A stretch of DNA of 64,000 bases, taken from NCBI GenBank assembly GCA_018398805.1, contig JAGFBZ010001285.1:826925-890924 (forward strand). The letters run 5' to 3'. The stretch comes from Hirundichthys speculiger (taxonomy: Eukaryota > Chordata > Actinopteri > Beloniformes > Exocoetidae). Shown here one piece after another: positions 1-13,620 of this stretch (its first letter is position 1; each line of letters opens with the position of its first letter). The notes under the pieces were generated by a model. That model was not told the DNA's origin, did no database searches, and saw only the letters and a list, made by a program, of their open reading frames with translations. Made by a program: the position numbers and the translations under genes.

Positions 1-1129
1 AATTATATGTGTCAAATACTCCTTTAATAAGAAAATTCCTGCCATGAAAGTCTAAAGTAAACATCAGTAAGTTTTAATTATTGCTGATAAAACCGCAGTG
101 AGAGTATGTTTTCGTATATTTGAAGTTTATGGCACTCAAAAAGTCCTACACAAATGTTCGCCTATAGGTCTGAAAACAAGTCTTTCCATGAGCTGTCCAG
201 ACTAGCAGGACACTGGAGAAGGTGGGATAAAGCTGTAACACCAATCTAAAGACAGGAATATCCCGCCAAAACGAAACCAGCGGCTATAAACAGCTTCAAA
301 GACATGTCTGTCCTGTATTTCAGTCTTGTTTGGAAGAGTGGTCCAATGTTTTTTAAAAGGCTGCTGAATAATTATGCAAAAATGTTTGATTACTAACTTG
401 TTTTTCACAGATTATATCAGTACATTTTGTTGGACTAAATTGCTCAAAAATGATTATTGTTTTGTGGTCTGTTGGCACCTTTACAGGCGCTGATTGGACC
501 CCCAGCAGAGATCATGTGACTCTGACCAACAGCAGACCACATGACTTTCTGAGTCAGCTCAGTTCAGTTTAGTTGAGTCACTGACGCTGGCAGGCCTGGA
601 GTCAGGTCACAGCTGGGTCACAGCTGGGCCACAGCTGGGCCAATTCAGCAAACAAACCACTAACAACCTCCAATATCTGTGGTCAAACCACAGACAAGCA
701 CAAGGCAACTAATCCATAATGTATGTAATGTAGGGGTGACAACAAATGCACCCACACAGAAAGAAAAACAAAAAGTGTCCCTGTGATCGACTGTCAGCCC
801 CTGTGTTCAACAGCTGGGATAAACTCCAGCAAAACCCCGTGAGTCTGTGATCATTTAGTGTATAAATGGTGAATGGGGCAAAAATGTCAGTGAACCAGTG
901 GAAATGTTGGTCCCTCGCTGATCTCATCTACAGCCAGACTAATGCAGAATACTCATAACTTTAACATTCAACCGGACTCGTCGTGTCCTGTTAAATGAGA
1001 CAGAACCAGGAGCAGCTTTCAGAGAAAAACAGACCATGAGAACAGCAGAAATAATCGTGACAGAGAAATGCAGCAAGCTGTGTCCTTTAGTGACGACCGC
1101 CGGATAAACGTGCAGAAACAGCAGCAGGA
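1..1129. other. Gene-free stretch
   Basis: I see no coding signal here. Open frames are short and lack family motifs. The only local structure is a short run of CAGCTGGG-type repeats near 600-640. Confidence 0.6.
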
Positions 1130-1445
1130 CTCCAGTTATTCAGGATGTATGATGTATTACATATATATATAAACTCCAGTCATTCAGGACTCCAGTCATT
1201 CAGGACTCCAGTCATTCAGGATGTATGATGTATTACATATATATATAAACTCCAGTTATTCAGGACTGATCCCAAACCAGCGTTCAGCTGTACGGACACT
1301 TACATACCACACTTACTGATGTATTACATATATATAAACTCCAGTCATTCTGGACTGATCCCAGACCACCGTTCAGCTGTACGGACACTTACATACCACA
1401 CTTACTGATGTATTACATATATATAAACTCCAGTTATTCATAATA
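1130..1445. repeat. Local tandem duplication (about 100-bp units)
   Basis: A segment containing ACTCCAGTCATTCAGGA, GATGTATTACATATATATA and ACACTTACATACCACACTTA recurs several times head to tail. The longest unit is about 100 bp and appears in two nearly identical copies (about 1255-1430), with shorter partial units before it. This is a young tandem duplication in AT-rich DNA. No coding capacity is apparent. Confidence 0.7.
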
Positions 1446-1889
1446 TAGGGTTAAACTGGGCACTGATCAACCCTCTCTATTAATAAAAAATTACTAAAAC
1501 CTTGACTTTAGTAAGAAATTTATATTCAAAACTTCAGTTTTGGAAACCTCAGTGGCCGCAGGTGTGTTAAAATATGATGTGCGCACATTTTTAAGGATGT
1601 CCTTTAAATAGGTTACCCTTTTATTGCTTATTAGAGGCAGAATGTAAATCTTTCAAGACTTACTGATCTTGCTGATGTGGTGTTGCTGAGAAAGCAGAAG
1701 TGCTGTCTTCAGTGGAGCTTTAAAATGGCTTTAAAACTGATGTAACAGAACTAAGAAGTGTGACAGGGATCATCTTGGGAGTATATACGTTCATGTAGCG
1801 ACATTACATTTAAACCACTCCAGAAAGGATAAAGGAAGTCATTTCAAATTTTCAAGATAATCCTTTCTTAATCCAACCAGTAGTATGTT
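1446..1889. other. Gene-free stretch
   Basis: AT-rich sequence with no recognisable gene, RNA or repeat motif. Confidence 0.5.
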
Positions 1890-2125
1890 TATTTAAAGAG
1901 CCAGTGTGTAGGATCTAGTGATGTTCAGCAGCGTACTAGCATGCTACGCTAGCTGTATTTGGTCTGTGTCCGCTGGGCTGCTGCAGAGCTGAAGAGGATG
2001 ACCCGCAGCATCTTTGGCTATAAATGACTCACTAGAGGATGAAGACAATGCAATGATTCTCATTTTTATCGGATTCTCCACTAATGAAACAGTAGTATAT
2101 AATGGAAATGGAAACTGGTTGTATT
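1890..2125. repeat. Dispersed teleost repeat, non-coding
   Basis: The opening GAGCCAGTGTGTAGGATCTA and the later AATGATTCTCATTTTTATCG resemble a dispersed non-autonomous repeat that I remember from many fish introns. The copy is diverged and I could not define its ends or a target duplication. The class is unknown. Confidence 0.35.
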
Positions 2126-2999
2126 CCCGCTGCACTCACAGAAAACAACGGCTTTAAATCTAAATGGATCTTGAGATGTTTTAATTTTTTAAATTCTTCA
2201 TAATTTCCACTGCTCTGATGAAAAATACACTGCTTTCACATCCTTTTTGGTGTAGTTTTTCTTATGTATTTACTTGCTATGTTCTCCTGCAAGAGAAGCG
2301 ACGAAGAAATGAAGCTCAAAATAAACCTGCGAGCCAACAAACCCGTTTATATTCAGCTGCGCACTGACTGACTCACGTGAGATTATCTTTTCAGTAACTT
2401 TAGATCACATGAACCAAGATGACCAGCGCATGATTCGAAAGATTATTTATTAAAGCACAGTCACTCTGGGGAGGATAAGAGCTTCAGAGGTCATTTAGTT
2501 ATTCATGGAGACCTGGGGACAAAATTCACTAAAAATATCCTTTCTGTATCCACATGATGCAATATGTGCATATATTAATCAATAATAGACAATCTAACAA
2601 GGAGTCGGAGTTGACAGCAGGGTTAGAGACGGAGTATCAATATTTATTATATACTGCTGACATCCTTTAACTGAAAGCAATAACTGAAGAACTGAATGTC
2701 CTAATAGAAAAAAAACTATAATATTTCACATTTCACTTATTCTGGTCGTCTTATCTATTTGCCTCTCAATATCTGAACTGCACAGTCCAGGTCTATGTCT
2801 TTATTTTGTTTCATATCTATCACCCTTTTCACATTGTGTCTGTGATTTATTACTTTCAGTGAACGATAAGAGAAAAAAAGGGATTTTGCCTAAAAGAAAC
2901 ATGATCAAAATCATGTGATTTTGTCTTAGTATTTAGATAAATACAGCCCCAGATGATCAACATGTATATATTTATTCACAGTTAAGTTATAGGTTGCAG
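2126..2999. other. Gene-free stretch
   Basis: AT-rich DNA with no supported gene or repeat. Confidence 0.5.
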
Positions 3000-3790
3000 A
3001 TCCACCTTTGGCAGCAGATATTATATTTAAAGCAGTCGTTCTCACACTGTTGGGGAGAAACTTTGCTCCATTCTTCTTTACAACATTGCTTCACTTTATT
3101 GAGGTATTTGGTCATTCACATGTACCTCTTATGACAGCATTTCAGTGACATCAGGGCCTGGACTTTGAAAAGGCCTTTACAAACCTATAGTTTTATTTTT
3201 CGGTGCTTCTTTGCTGCTGTGTTTTGGATCATTCTCCTGTTGCATGACCCGGCGCCGACCCAACTTTAGTTGCTCTACAGAGGAGTTTATTGTTCACACA
3301 CTGCAAGGTGTCCAGTTCCTGTTGCTGCAAAACAAACCCAAATCATCACCTTTCCACCGCCGTGCTTCTGAGGTGCTTCTGCTGCATTTTGATTTTGCCA
3401 AACATGGTGCTGGGTTTAAGGCCCGACAGTTCTGTTTTGGTCTCATGTGTCTACAGGACCTCATCACAGACAAAGTCCATGTTCGTTGTTAGACAGAAGA
3501 GGATTTCTCCTGCTAACCTTTCCAAACAAACCATAATTTGTTCAGTCTTCTGCTAGTTGTGCTGTCATCATGGAGTAAGATTTGGCATTTGGGTTTTTCT
3601 GTAATGGAAGACTGGCAGCTGTGTTAAATGCTTCCCACCTCTGGGTAATCTTTGAACTTTGAACTCCAAATGGTTTGGACATGTTTTTATAACCTTTTCC
3701 AGGTTGAAGTGCAGCAACAGTTGCTTCTACAGTTGCGTAAACCTTTCCCTCTCAGGACTGTGTTTACACACATCTGAAGGCAGGAGACCA
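3000..3790 (-). mobile_element. Eroded Tc1/mariner-like transposase relic (antisense)
   Basis: The plus strand resembles the antisense of a common fish Tc1-like transposase. It contains 'ttttggatcattctcctgtt', then a stretch corresponding to 'caccgccgtgcttctg', then 'tttgccaaacatggtgctgg', and finally 'ataaccttttccaggttgaa', in the order expected for that family read backwards. Stops and indels interrupt every frame, so this is a dead copy. Terminal repeats were not located. The identification is from memory of the family's nucleotide sequence and is moderate. Confidence 0.5.
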
Positions 3791-5477
3791 GCAGAGGTCT
3801 GCACAGCAGCTGCTGATTAATTCATCAAGGGCTGATGAACTTACCCTAGTGAATCCTACTGAAACTTAGCTTAATTTTTGCAAAAATGATATGTCACTGT
3901 TCCGTCTAACGTTGTATTTCCTTCACTCAGACAAACAAAAAAACATGAGGATTAAAAGAGGGTGGACTAATCTGTGGACACGACTGTACGTTTGCTTGCT
4001 AATATGCTTCTCTGGTGGTTGAGTGACATTCTGCAGATGGTCTATGCAACACCCACCCTGTCTTTGTAATTACTGTACAGGACATTGATTTAATGCTCTG
4101 ACGCTTGGTCTAAAAAGTGCTGAAAAGGATGCTTAAGCTAATACTAGCTGTGGAGAGGTCATAGTGTGTGGGACAGGCCTCCTATACCTCGTCATGCTGC
4201 CTGCACATAAATAATTTCTCACTCAGACTCACATTATGGCGCACTTCAATCGTTGGCCCTTCGTATCTTGGCAACAGTGCTCGTGAACAGCGCTCATATA
4301 AAACAACCTGGGCCGGCTTGAATGGACAGTGTGTGCTGAGTCAGAGTCCATCCCTTTCTCTGCTGTCCTGCAGAGGAAGAGTAATGACCCCAGCGGAGGG
4401 AAAACATTTTGATGCATTGGACTCACAACTTGCAGCCTCATACCGCTTCATCACACACATTACAGAGATGGATACAGGCTATGATTTGATGTAAGTGGAA
4501 GCAAGCTGACCCTCTCTGTTGCAGAGCTGGACATGCTTTTCGCAGACTGCGCCGGCTGCACTGTAATGTTTGTAGGTAATTATACTTTGCAGCTCTGCAA
4601 TGCAGTTTGTTGCATAGTTGCTGCAGTTTGGCATTCAGTTGCTGGGCCGCCATATTCCTGTTGGGATGCAGCTTTGAAAGCTGCACCTTAACTGCAGATA
4701 TAGTCTGGTGCTACCACGACAAATGTACATGTAACACTGTAGTGTTTCACTTGTGATGAACTTTGGTAAGGCTAAGAGATCTTCCAATACCAAGTTTTCT
4801 TTTTGATACCAATTCTGATAACTGAGCTTTGGGTACTGGCTGATACTGAGTACTGATCTGATACCAGTGTTATTATTATTTTTTTTTATTAACAAGTTAT
4901 TCAATTTATTATTTTAAATTAACATCAAATAATTATAACTCTGGAATAAAGAAATCCAGGAGTTAAACTTAAGCGCAGCAACAAAAATATCAAACAAAGA
5001 GCCATTTATATTTTGTCATATAGCACGTTTGGGGTCCAAGTGTCCGTCATCAAGCTGAGAGTGCTTCTTTTAGATGATATAAAATCATGTTCAGTCTGTC
5101 TACTGAGCGTTTGGAGAGAGCAGCTTCAGATAGTTTCCAACCTGGGAAAGAGTTATGCAGTGAAATCCAACATTTTCATCACCTACAGGTGCTGGTTATC
5201 TGCAACAATTAATTCTCCTGCTTTGTCCATCATTCATAACGGATTTCTTTCTCTCATTTTTGAGAAGCAAACTCCAGAGTTTGTTGCAGCCTTGGATAAT
5301 GAGCATGTCACAGTTTTTCTGGTGGTGTTTTCCTTCCTAAAATAATGCTGTACTGCTGACATAATGCTAGCTCAACCCCACAACTCAGGTGCCCCTGCAT
5401 CTCCGCCTGGTGACGCAAAACAGGAGACTGAAAACCAATATTGCATCACTTTTTGTGCTAATTGGGATTCTGTTTAT
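3791..5477. other. Gene-free stretch
   Basis: No gene is supported. Open frames at 4168-4494 and 5013-5345 have no recognisable domain and lie in AT-rich repeat-like DNA. Confidence 0.5.
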
Positions 5478-5542
5478 AAAAAAAAAAAAAAGGCAGTGTC
5501 GTGTCAGATGACGCACTGCTGACACTGCCTTTTTTTTTTTTT
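5478..5542. repeat. Imperfect inverted repeat flanked by A and T runs
   Basis: A run of A followed by GGCAGTGTCGTGTCAG pairs with CTGCTGACACTGCC followed by a run of T. The arms fold into a hairpin of about 25 bp counting the A/T run, with a small interior mismatch and a short loop. It may be a collapsed MITE or a replication-generated palindrome. Confidence 0.65.
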
Positions 5543-8295
5543 AAATAAAAGTAGAATAAAAGTAAATACTCACTAATATGACGCCCTCATTTCCAGCAGT
5601 TCTGGTAAGGTATTGACTTGTTTCATTGCACAGACTTGTTTCTGGGCTGCAGTGTTTAAGTAACAGTCAGTGACGTGGAAAAATACAGAATATATACAAG
5701 ATTTTAGTTGCTGCAGAAATAGCTCAGCCAATATTTCAGCCTAGTTGAGGGAGATCAATTATAGCCTTTTTTCCACAACAAAAGTCAATTCAAATTGTTG
5801 TCACATGTATTCGTACATGCAATGCTTGTCTGAAAATGACTTTTACAAAGTACTCCAAGCAGGTGCTCCTAGAAACCAGAATCCTCCTAACAGACAGGAT
5901 GGACCAGGGCTGTGACAAACAGGTGACCAGATGATGACATGGAGACCAGAAGAGACTGGGCCGTGTTTACTATACAAAACATGGAAAAACAGGCAATAAC
6001 GTAGAACGTGAAAAGCTAAAAATGCAAAAGATGAAAGGCCACGATTGTGGGAGAATTTAACATATCATACATATATGATTTGCAAAGCTTAGATTTGTAT
6101 TTTCAATAAAAATCTTGATGGTAAGTAAAAGAGCAAAGCTGAAGGCTTTTAAGTTTCCCACACAGAGTTGCTGTGGAAATCACAAAAGTTTTTACTGTTT
6201 AGCCAAACAGGATTTATGTCTTTCATTCCTGAGCTCTCAGCATTTTTGCAGCACAACATACTTGTTGTGGACAGAGAGATAAAAGTACTCAAGGTTGCAT
6301 TATTATTACAGGAAGCACCATGAATACTCTCAAAACTACTTACTTATCCAGATAGGAGGTTTAGTTGCTTCAGCCCATCACTCAGTTGGTAGACAGCAAT
6401 CAATAATCCAATTACACTCTGACTCTGACATCATTACATCTCACAGAGCTCAAGATCATTTTAATCATTTTACCAAGAAGCCATTTCTCTCAGCAAGAAT
6501 GTGTCATAGCTGACCATTTAAACCCAGGGACAAGGTGTGGCAAATACTAAATACACAAAATACTTATTCATTATAACCTCAAAGTCAACAGATCAGTTCA
6601 ACTCTCAGAGCACCTAAAAGATGTGTCTTTTGTTAATAATTTGAAAAACCTTGAAGCACACAGATACCACTCATTTTCTGACAGACACGGTCCAGGTGCA
6701 TGCTGGGAATTTTTTCTATGACAGCGACACGTGTTTTCTGGATGACTTCTCAAGCGTTCGTTGTGTCCTCAGTCACGAAGGCAGTATTGATCCATGTGGG
6801 AGAGGACGTGGCCAGAAAAGAGAAGCTTCATTCTCATTTGTTACTGAGAAGAGCTTCTGCTTTAATATTTAATAACCTGGACAGAAGTTAGCTTAACTGA
6901 GCCTAACTGTTTTTGTGTCATTCTACATTATTCAGGGGTTCTCCTTGCAATTCAACACCATCTTTACACACGAAAGCTTGTCAAACAACGCCACTACCTT
7001 GAAAAAAGGGAAATACTGCGGAGTACATAACACGTGACTTCTGCATATAGACCAACGCTACTCTGCAGTCGCATCGTGGGATGCAGCCGTTGCAATCAAG
7101 ATGTCTGGATTGTGAAAAAAAAAAAACACACAACAAGAATAGAACAAAGAGGGGTTGTTGGATAGAATGCAGTAATTTGCTTTGTGTAAGAGTTATAAGA
7201 AGAGAGTTTGAGGATGTGATGAAAATCTGAAATGCATTGAAATTAATAACAGTGAGTCAAATATCATGAAAAAACATTGAAAAAATAAAACAAATGGCAT
7301 TACTTCTTTAAGTACAAAGCTAAAGAGTTAAAGGGAACGTGTTACAAAACAAAATGTTTTCTGTTCTTGAGAGCATTTATCTGTGTGTTTAAACTGACCA
7401 ACTCAAAAACTCAAATATGTCACATTCCTTGTCAATTTATTTGGTCGCCTTTGTTTTAAAAGTTCTCATTCAGTGAACTGTTCGGATCAGCAGGGTTTTG
7501 CAACACCACACAACCAGATCAAAGCAGAATTATCCGGCCTCCACCGAGTTTGCATACTGCACCTGCTGAACCTCAGAGATGGGAAGCACAAAGCCGTAAG
7601 ACTGATTTCAAAGAGGCACACGCCACCGAGTGGGGGTGGGGTGGAGTAGAGGGGCCTGAATCCTCCCCTAATGCCCTGCTCACAGGTATCCGCTGCAAGT
7701 GTTGTCAGCACCTGTCTCCATAGACCTTGAATCAGGTGACATCATCCAGTGCTGAACTGAATTGTGGGTTCTGTGTGTCGTGTCGTAGCGTTGCCTCCGT
7801 CAAAAGTAAACACCAGTAGATGGTTTAAACTTACATTAATAGCTGTTTACATATGTAACTTGTCTCAGTGTCTCAACAAGTTAGTTAAGAAATCATATTT
7901 ACTTTAGAATGAAGGTAAACATTTTTTTTTTGTTTGTCTGTTTTGCTTTTTGCTGGTCAACAAAGATTAGAATTTTAAGATGCAAAGTTAAGATGGTATA
8001 CATATATGTTATACCTGCCATGATATGGTTATTATTGTGAGTTAGCTAAATTTAGTACTGGCACTGTGTAACTACTTTGCAGAACCAGAATCTTAATATT
8101 TGCATGTTTGCAGAGCTCTCAGGATAAATGAAACACAGTATACCCTCATTATTCACGCGGGTTGCGCTGCAAATTACGCCGTAATAATCCGCAAATTATT
8201 GATGCAGTTTTAAAGGACCTATGACATGATATAAAATAAAGTATGTTTCCCAAACACATGCTAAAGACATTCTTACGCATTAATACAGTAAAAAT
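5543..8295. other. Gene-free stretch
   Basis: No open frame here carries a family motif. The stretch is AT-rich with short homopolymer runs. Confidence 0.5.
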
Positions 8296-8303
8296 GTAAT
8301 AAT

Positions 8304-9608
8304 TAGGACTGGGGAAGATAACGCGTTACTATCACATTAACTCATTAATTTATTAATGCCGCCATTTATTTTATCGTGCGTTAACACATGTTGCTCACAT
8401 GCTTTTGTTTTGAAAAGTCTGTCACTGGCTGCTGCAGGGACTGGAAGAGGAGTGACAGGTAAACATGCGGAAAAGCTAAAACAGACATGGAGAGCAGTAA
8501 AGTTGCTGAACTTTAACATGGACATTTTCATTTTAAAGTTCTCCCAGACGGAGGATTCAACAGAAACAAGGTTATTTGTAATCACTGACAAGTTGAACTC
8601 CCCGTTAAAAGTTTCTGCTGTTACCTCAGAATTGCTTTAAATTGTTTTAATGTTCTGATTGTGGCTCAGGATTTAGTTGGTAGACTTTTTTTTTTTTTCA
8701 TAAAAAACAGGATGACATCAATGCCCTGACAATGGCAATAAGCTTTATTTTATTTTACATTTTTTAAGATTTTTTTAAGATCGTACACTTAGGGGCGTGT
8801 CTTTTGCCCTTTCGCAAACTTGGTATCATGTAGGTAGCAACCAGCGCGTACAAGAGTGCGACCACCTGGATGTGCACATGTGGACGTGCACAAACGGCTC
8901 TACCTCTTGAGTTAACTCTTGTTTAAAAGCGTGATTTGGCCTCAGTTGAACCCCTGAAACAAAATGGCAGAGATCATCTTAAATGGCTTGATCGCCAGTT
9001 AAACCACAGACGACCAGAGCGTGTTTACTGGGAGAACATCCAACTATCTGGGACTTTCAGGTAGCCGATAGGAATTGTCTGTGTAAAAATATTTATATGT
9101 ATATATCAGTGCAGAGGAGGAGGAGGAAGGAAGAGGAGGAAGCTCTACAGCAGAGTCCCAGACGAGCTCCACATGAGAGCTGCTCTGATCTGGATGAACA
9201 GACGCTACCATAGCGGTTAGCGGTGATTGGTTTAACAGGTGGAACGCCCTAAACACTCCTATGCAAAATGTAGCGGGTAGCGCAGGTGGGATAGCAGGCT
9301 TAGCAAGGTTGAAAGATTGCGTTCTTTGCGGGGAAACGCCCCTACTGCTACCCACTATCCCTTAAATAATGGCTTTAGGAGATCTGGCGGAAGATCAGCA
9401 CTGACAAGTGCTGATGTTAATAGTGTTTGAACAACAAATGTTATGGCATTTTAGTTCATATGGCAGCAGAACATTTAAATAAAAGTGACCTTTAGACTAC
9501 TTTTGAATTCATTTCTTGATTTTGCGTATACAATGTGATTAATCGTGATTAATCAGGGAAATCATGCGATTAATCGTGATTAAAAATTTTAATCGCTGCC
9601 AAGCCCTA
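8304..9608. mobile_element. Non-autonomous hAT-type DNA transposon (1.3 kb)
   Basis: The element starts TAGGACTGGGGA and ends CCAAGCCCTA, so the ends are imperfect inverted repeats. It is bounded by a perfect 8-bp direct repeat, GTAATAAT, at 8296-8303 and 9609-9616. An 8-bp duplication is the hallmark of hAT transposition. The right end is rich in GATTAATCG-type repeats, a subterminal pattern common in this fish repeat. The interior has only short frames (for example 8356-8640) and no transposase, so the element must have moved with enzyme supplied in trans. Confidence 0.75.
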
Positions 9609-9616
9609 GTAATAAT

Positions 9617-10639
9617 GATAAATTAAAAACAATTTAATTTTGTAGTGTGATAATATTTATTAATTATAATTTAAATACTTTAATACAATACTAGTTAGGG
9701 TGAATGTGAGTGTTTTTCTGTTATAAAATGGCCTAAGAAATTCTCGAAATTGTCGTGGGCTTCCACAAATTTAAATACATTATGAAAAAAAAAACGTTGA
9801 GAGCAAGATCTGCAAGTATGCAGGACCGCCAACGGTGAACCTGGAAAGGTAAGAGTATACTGTATACTGAGAGCACGCTGACTCCACCCAGAAACCATGA
9901 AGCTGTCTGAGCCAGCGTGATAACCATGGAACCGCGCCGCCATTTTGATTGATGTGACGAGTACAACTCTTATCTCCATAAATGCTGTACATTTTCTAAA
10001 ACATCAAGGAAATTAACTGTTACATCTGCCATCGGGCATCTGGCATGAGTCGGCCTCACGCCAGAGAGGGAAGGGTGCTGTGTAACCTCGTCTGCCCTCC
10101 TCGCTCCTCTTCAGTGCTGCTGGCAGCGACTGTACCGATCAACGCTCAGATCAAACCACAGGCCTTCTTGACCTGCTAAGAGATTTGAACCCTAATACAA
10201 GCAGTGGCAACCAGCCGAGCACGAGCTTGGAAAAGACAACCTGACACTGTGGGTTTGTCACTCCTGTAGTATTAATGGTAGCTGTGGTACCATTAATGCA
10301 GCTAATCAGTCAGGGGTGTTTTTGGTTGCTTTTTTTTTAAATCTCTCTATAGCACATTTTAAAGGCTTAATTTTATTTTACTAGACATGTGGAATTTAAG
10401 CTTCAAGATCAATTATTAATTTAAAAAAAACAAAAAATAAACATTAACCTTTCATTTGAATAAATTAAGAGGTCATGAAGATGGAAAGCCTATTTTACTT
10501 TTCAAACAATTAAATGCTAAGACCTGCAAAAAGTTATCTTGTTGCATTGTGAGCTGGAGCATCGATGGGTTTGTTGGGAATTTTAGGTGAAGTGAAACTG
10601 AAACAATGAAACAGTTAATAGATTGTTAATAGAATATTT
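9617..10639. other. Gene-free stretch
   Basis: The overlapping short minus-strand frames at 9695-9992 share no known domain and compete with each other, as expected by chance. Nothing else is supported. Confidence 0.5.
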
Positions 10640-11245
10640 GGTATGTAACCCCAAAAATTTCACTGGACCAGAATATCATCTCCATGACTCTGGGGAGTCT
10701 CCCATACTTTTGATAAACACCAGACAAGCATGCTTGTTCTGTTCTCTTCTTGAAGTAATGGCCACTTTTCTATGAAGATCATGATCACCTGTGAGCATGG
10801 CTGAAAGTGACTCTAAATCTCTGCTGGAGAGCTTTGCAGCTCCTTCAGGTTTATCTTTGGTCTCTTCACTACCTCACTAATTAATGCTATCCATGTGAAC
10901 TGTGTGAATTACTCATTCCTAGCAAATGTTTTCTGATTCCATATAATTCCTTATCTTAACGATGGAAACAATGGTGCTGTGAGGACTGTTCAGAAGGTCT
11001 TCATGGTCTCAGACCTGTTTGGAGACGTCTCTTGGCTGTCATGGTGCTCTTACTCAGTTGTGTTAACGACTCTGGAGTAATTGGCAACACGAGATCTTAA
11101 TTTAAGGCATCAAAGCAAAGATGGTGAATACTTACACACTAATTTTAATTCTTTTTATAAATTTGTTTTTATTCTTCATCTACTTGGACTATTTTGTGAA
11201 CATAAAATTAAATTAAAATGACAGGTTTCAATGTAACGTAGCGAA
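10640..11245 (-). mobile_element. Eroded Tc1-like transposon relic (antisense)
   Basis: The segment 'tttgcagctccttcaggttt', followed by 'atctttggtctcttcactac', later 'agacctgtttggagacgtct', and the tail 'ttggactattttgtgaacat' match, in order, the antisense end of a widespread fish Tc1-like element as I remember it. Frames are broken throughout. The 3' terminal repeat probably lies near 11,200-11,245 but was not matched to a partner. Confidence 0.5.
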
Positions 11246-13334
11246 GACCTTCCTTCCTCCCAGAAGCTGTACTTTTGTCTGGACTCTGGCCGGGTGAAGG
11301 ACCAGCTGCAACACTGCTGTCATTGCCACTGGCTGTCAGTTCAGAACAATATCTACTAACACGGCATATCACATTTGTTTAAAAGAGAAACGGCTAGAGA
11401 AATGAGGGATCTCATATCTATAAGTGTCACCTCCATGGAGATTAAACAGAAGCTACAGGAGATAAGAAAGGACCTGCAGCTCACTGACAGCCTGTAAATG
11501 TGCAAACAGAACACTTTAAGTAGGCATCACTGTGTTATGTTGAGATATTTGAATATTTAAAGCTCTTTGAGGTTGTCCCGCAGCATGTATTCAACACTTG
11601 TACTTCTACACCTGATTACGGATTTCATAAAATATTTTTTTCCAGTAGGTGGATGAGTACTTGGAAAACATGGATCGTACTATTATGACATTAAGTACAG
11701 GTTAACCATGGGTCACCAGTGTCTCTGAAATGCTGTGGCATTGAAAACAAAAAAGATCCCATCTTCTAGAGGAGGTGATATCATGATCTCTCTTCCACAT
11801 AGAGAAGATTTGTGAACACAATGAAACCCTTTGGCTTGAATAAAGGAAACTCTGTCAGATGTTTATATTCCCATTATTCCAGAGAAAGGTCTGATTATAC
11901 TCCATTCTTCTGCTTCTATCAAACCTTCTGATACTGTATCATGGCATTTATTGCAGTTTTGAATGTTGGCAGTTTTTCTGTGATTTTATCATAAAAGCCT
12001 TGTCCTGTATTTGTCCCACTACATCTGACTGAACGAGGTTTGTTGGACCCTGATGGAGACGATCTCCACCCCTCCAATAAATCTGAAATGAGCTGAATCT
12101 ACCAGTTCAGTGATCTAAACACACCTGTTTATGGTTTAATCAATGACCTGTCTTCGGTCTATATTGACTTTGACTCTGATAAGGACACATTAGTGTTTGA
12201 CACAATTACAGGCAGTGAGTCTCAGCTGTGTAGCGGTTTGTTTTTGTCTTTTGGAAGCAAAGCTAAACTCATTACTAAAAGGATGCTGAGGCTCCAGTTA
12301 GATAATGTTCCTTGTCACATATGTCTTCCCAAAAACACGGTACAGTTTTGTTTGTCTGAGCTGCTTCCTGTCTATCTTAATTGCCCTATTGTTGTGTTCA
12401 GTCTAAAGAGAATCAGGCAGTTTCAAAATGCGTAACACATTTATGGTTTGGCAGAAGTTTTACCATTTTAACCAAAAATTACATATAATCCTTTTTGTAG
12501 TGAGGAAATAATGATTCTTCTCAACTCGTGTGTTTTTCTCATCATTTGTCCAGATGGAGATCAGGTAACAGCAGGTTGCTGAGCAGCAAAAATGACTGTT
12601 ACCGTGGCAACTTCGACTATGTTTACACTGCAAGCCTTGGAGCTCAATTCTGTTTTGTTTTTTTTTCCTTGTGGCTGTTCACATTATTTCTAAAATGTGA
12701 CCTATATCAGACTCTGGTGTAAACTCCTCCTGGCCCTGGTTTGACCCACCAGAACAGCAGTGGTCAGAAAGGCAGATGTTTCTGAACATCATGATAATGA
12801 AGAGGAAAATGAAGAGAGGGAGAGTTAAAATGTTAGCAGTAGCTGTTCCCTCCATCACTGCTGTGATCCTTGTTTGTTTATTCCATTTCACACTCTTTTT
12901 CTTCTTCCATTCAATGACATTGATCAATACGGGTCACACAGCTGTTCACAATCAGACTGCATTTTAAATAAATCAAATCCTGTATCTGATTTACAACCAA
13001 AGAGGCTGCATTTGGTCTTGATGGCCACTTCCAGGTTCATGTCTACATATGATTGTTTTTTCTTTAAATTAGTCTCTTACATCAACTTGCAAGGTAGATG
13101 GACTTGGCTACCAACCTGGAAAAATGTTAGGTTTGATTACCACGGCCAGGTGAAATGAACGGAGGTGGAATAGATGATGTGGAATATTGATTTATTTTGA
13201 TTGGCACATTGAAACACCTCAGTGTTCCACCCTAATGTTTGCATTTATACTGCTGTTATCTGGTTCAGCCAAAGTTAAAGGACACAATGGAAGCTGTGAG
13301 TCTGCTTCATTGTTCTTCTTCATTGTCCCCAGAT
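11246..13334. other. Gene-free stretch
   Basis: Several short frames exist (12193-12435, 12874-13158), but none shows a family motif or convincing splice structure. AT-rich. Confidence 0.5.
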
Positions 13335-13620
13335 GATACGGTGGTTGGTACTGTTGCGTTAGTGCAAGGAGGTTTCTGGTTCGAGTCCCAGCAGGAGCTT
13401 TTCTGTGTGGAGTTTGCATGTTCTTCCATGTCTACGTGGGTGACTCTAAATTTCCCATAGACGTCAGTGTGAGTGTGTGTGATCGTTTGTCTATATGTGG
13501 CTCTGTGGTGGACGAGTGACCTGCCCAAGGTGGTAAACCTCCCGCCAGAAGAGAGCAGAGATATGCTCCAGCATGTCCCCACATCCCTGCACAGGTATAA
13601 GATAGATAATGGATGGATGT
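13335..13620 (+). repeat. tRNA-type SINE copy, plus orientation
   Basis: The head contains a tRNA-like promoter: an A-box-like GGTGGTTGGTACTG and a B box GGTTCGAGTCC near 13,378. The body TTTTCTGTGTGGAGTTTGCA is typical of a very common teleost repeat. The copy ends in the short tandem tail ATGGATGG at 13,611-13,619. Related copies in the opposite orientation occur at 22,012-23,157 and 61,770-63,112. It is internally diverged and non-coding. Confidence 0.65.

Noticed and set aside
13370..13400. Candidate tRNA gene (GGTTCGAGTCC B box)
   Set aside because: No cloverleaf can be completed and the sequence continues into the SINE body; it is a SINE promoter.
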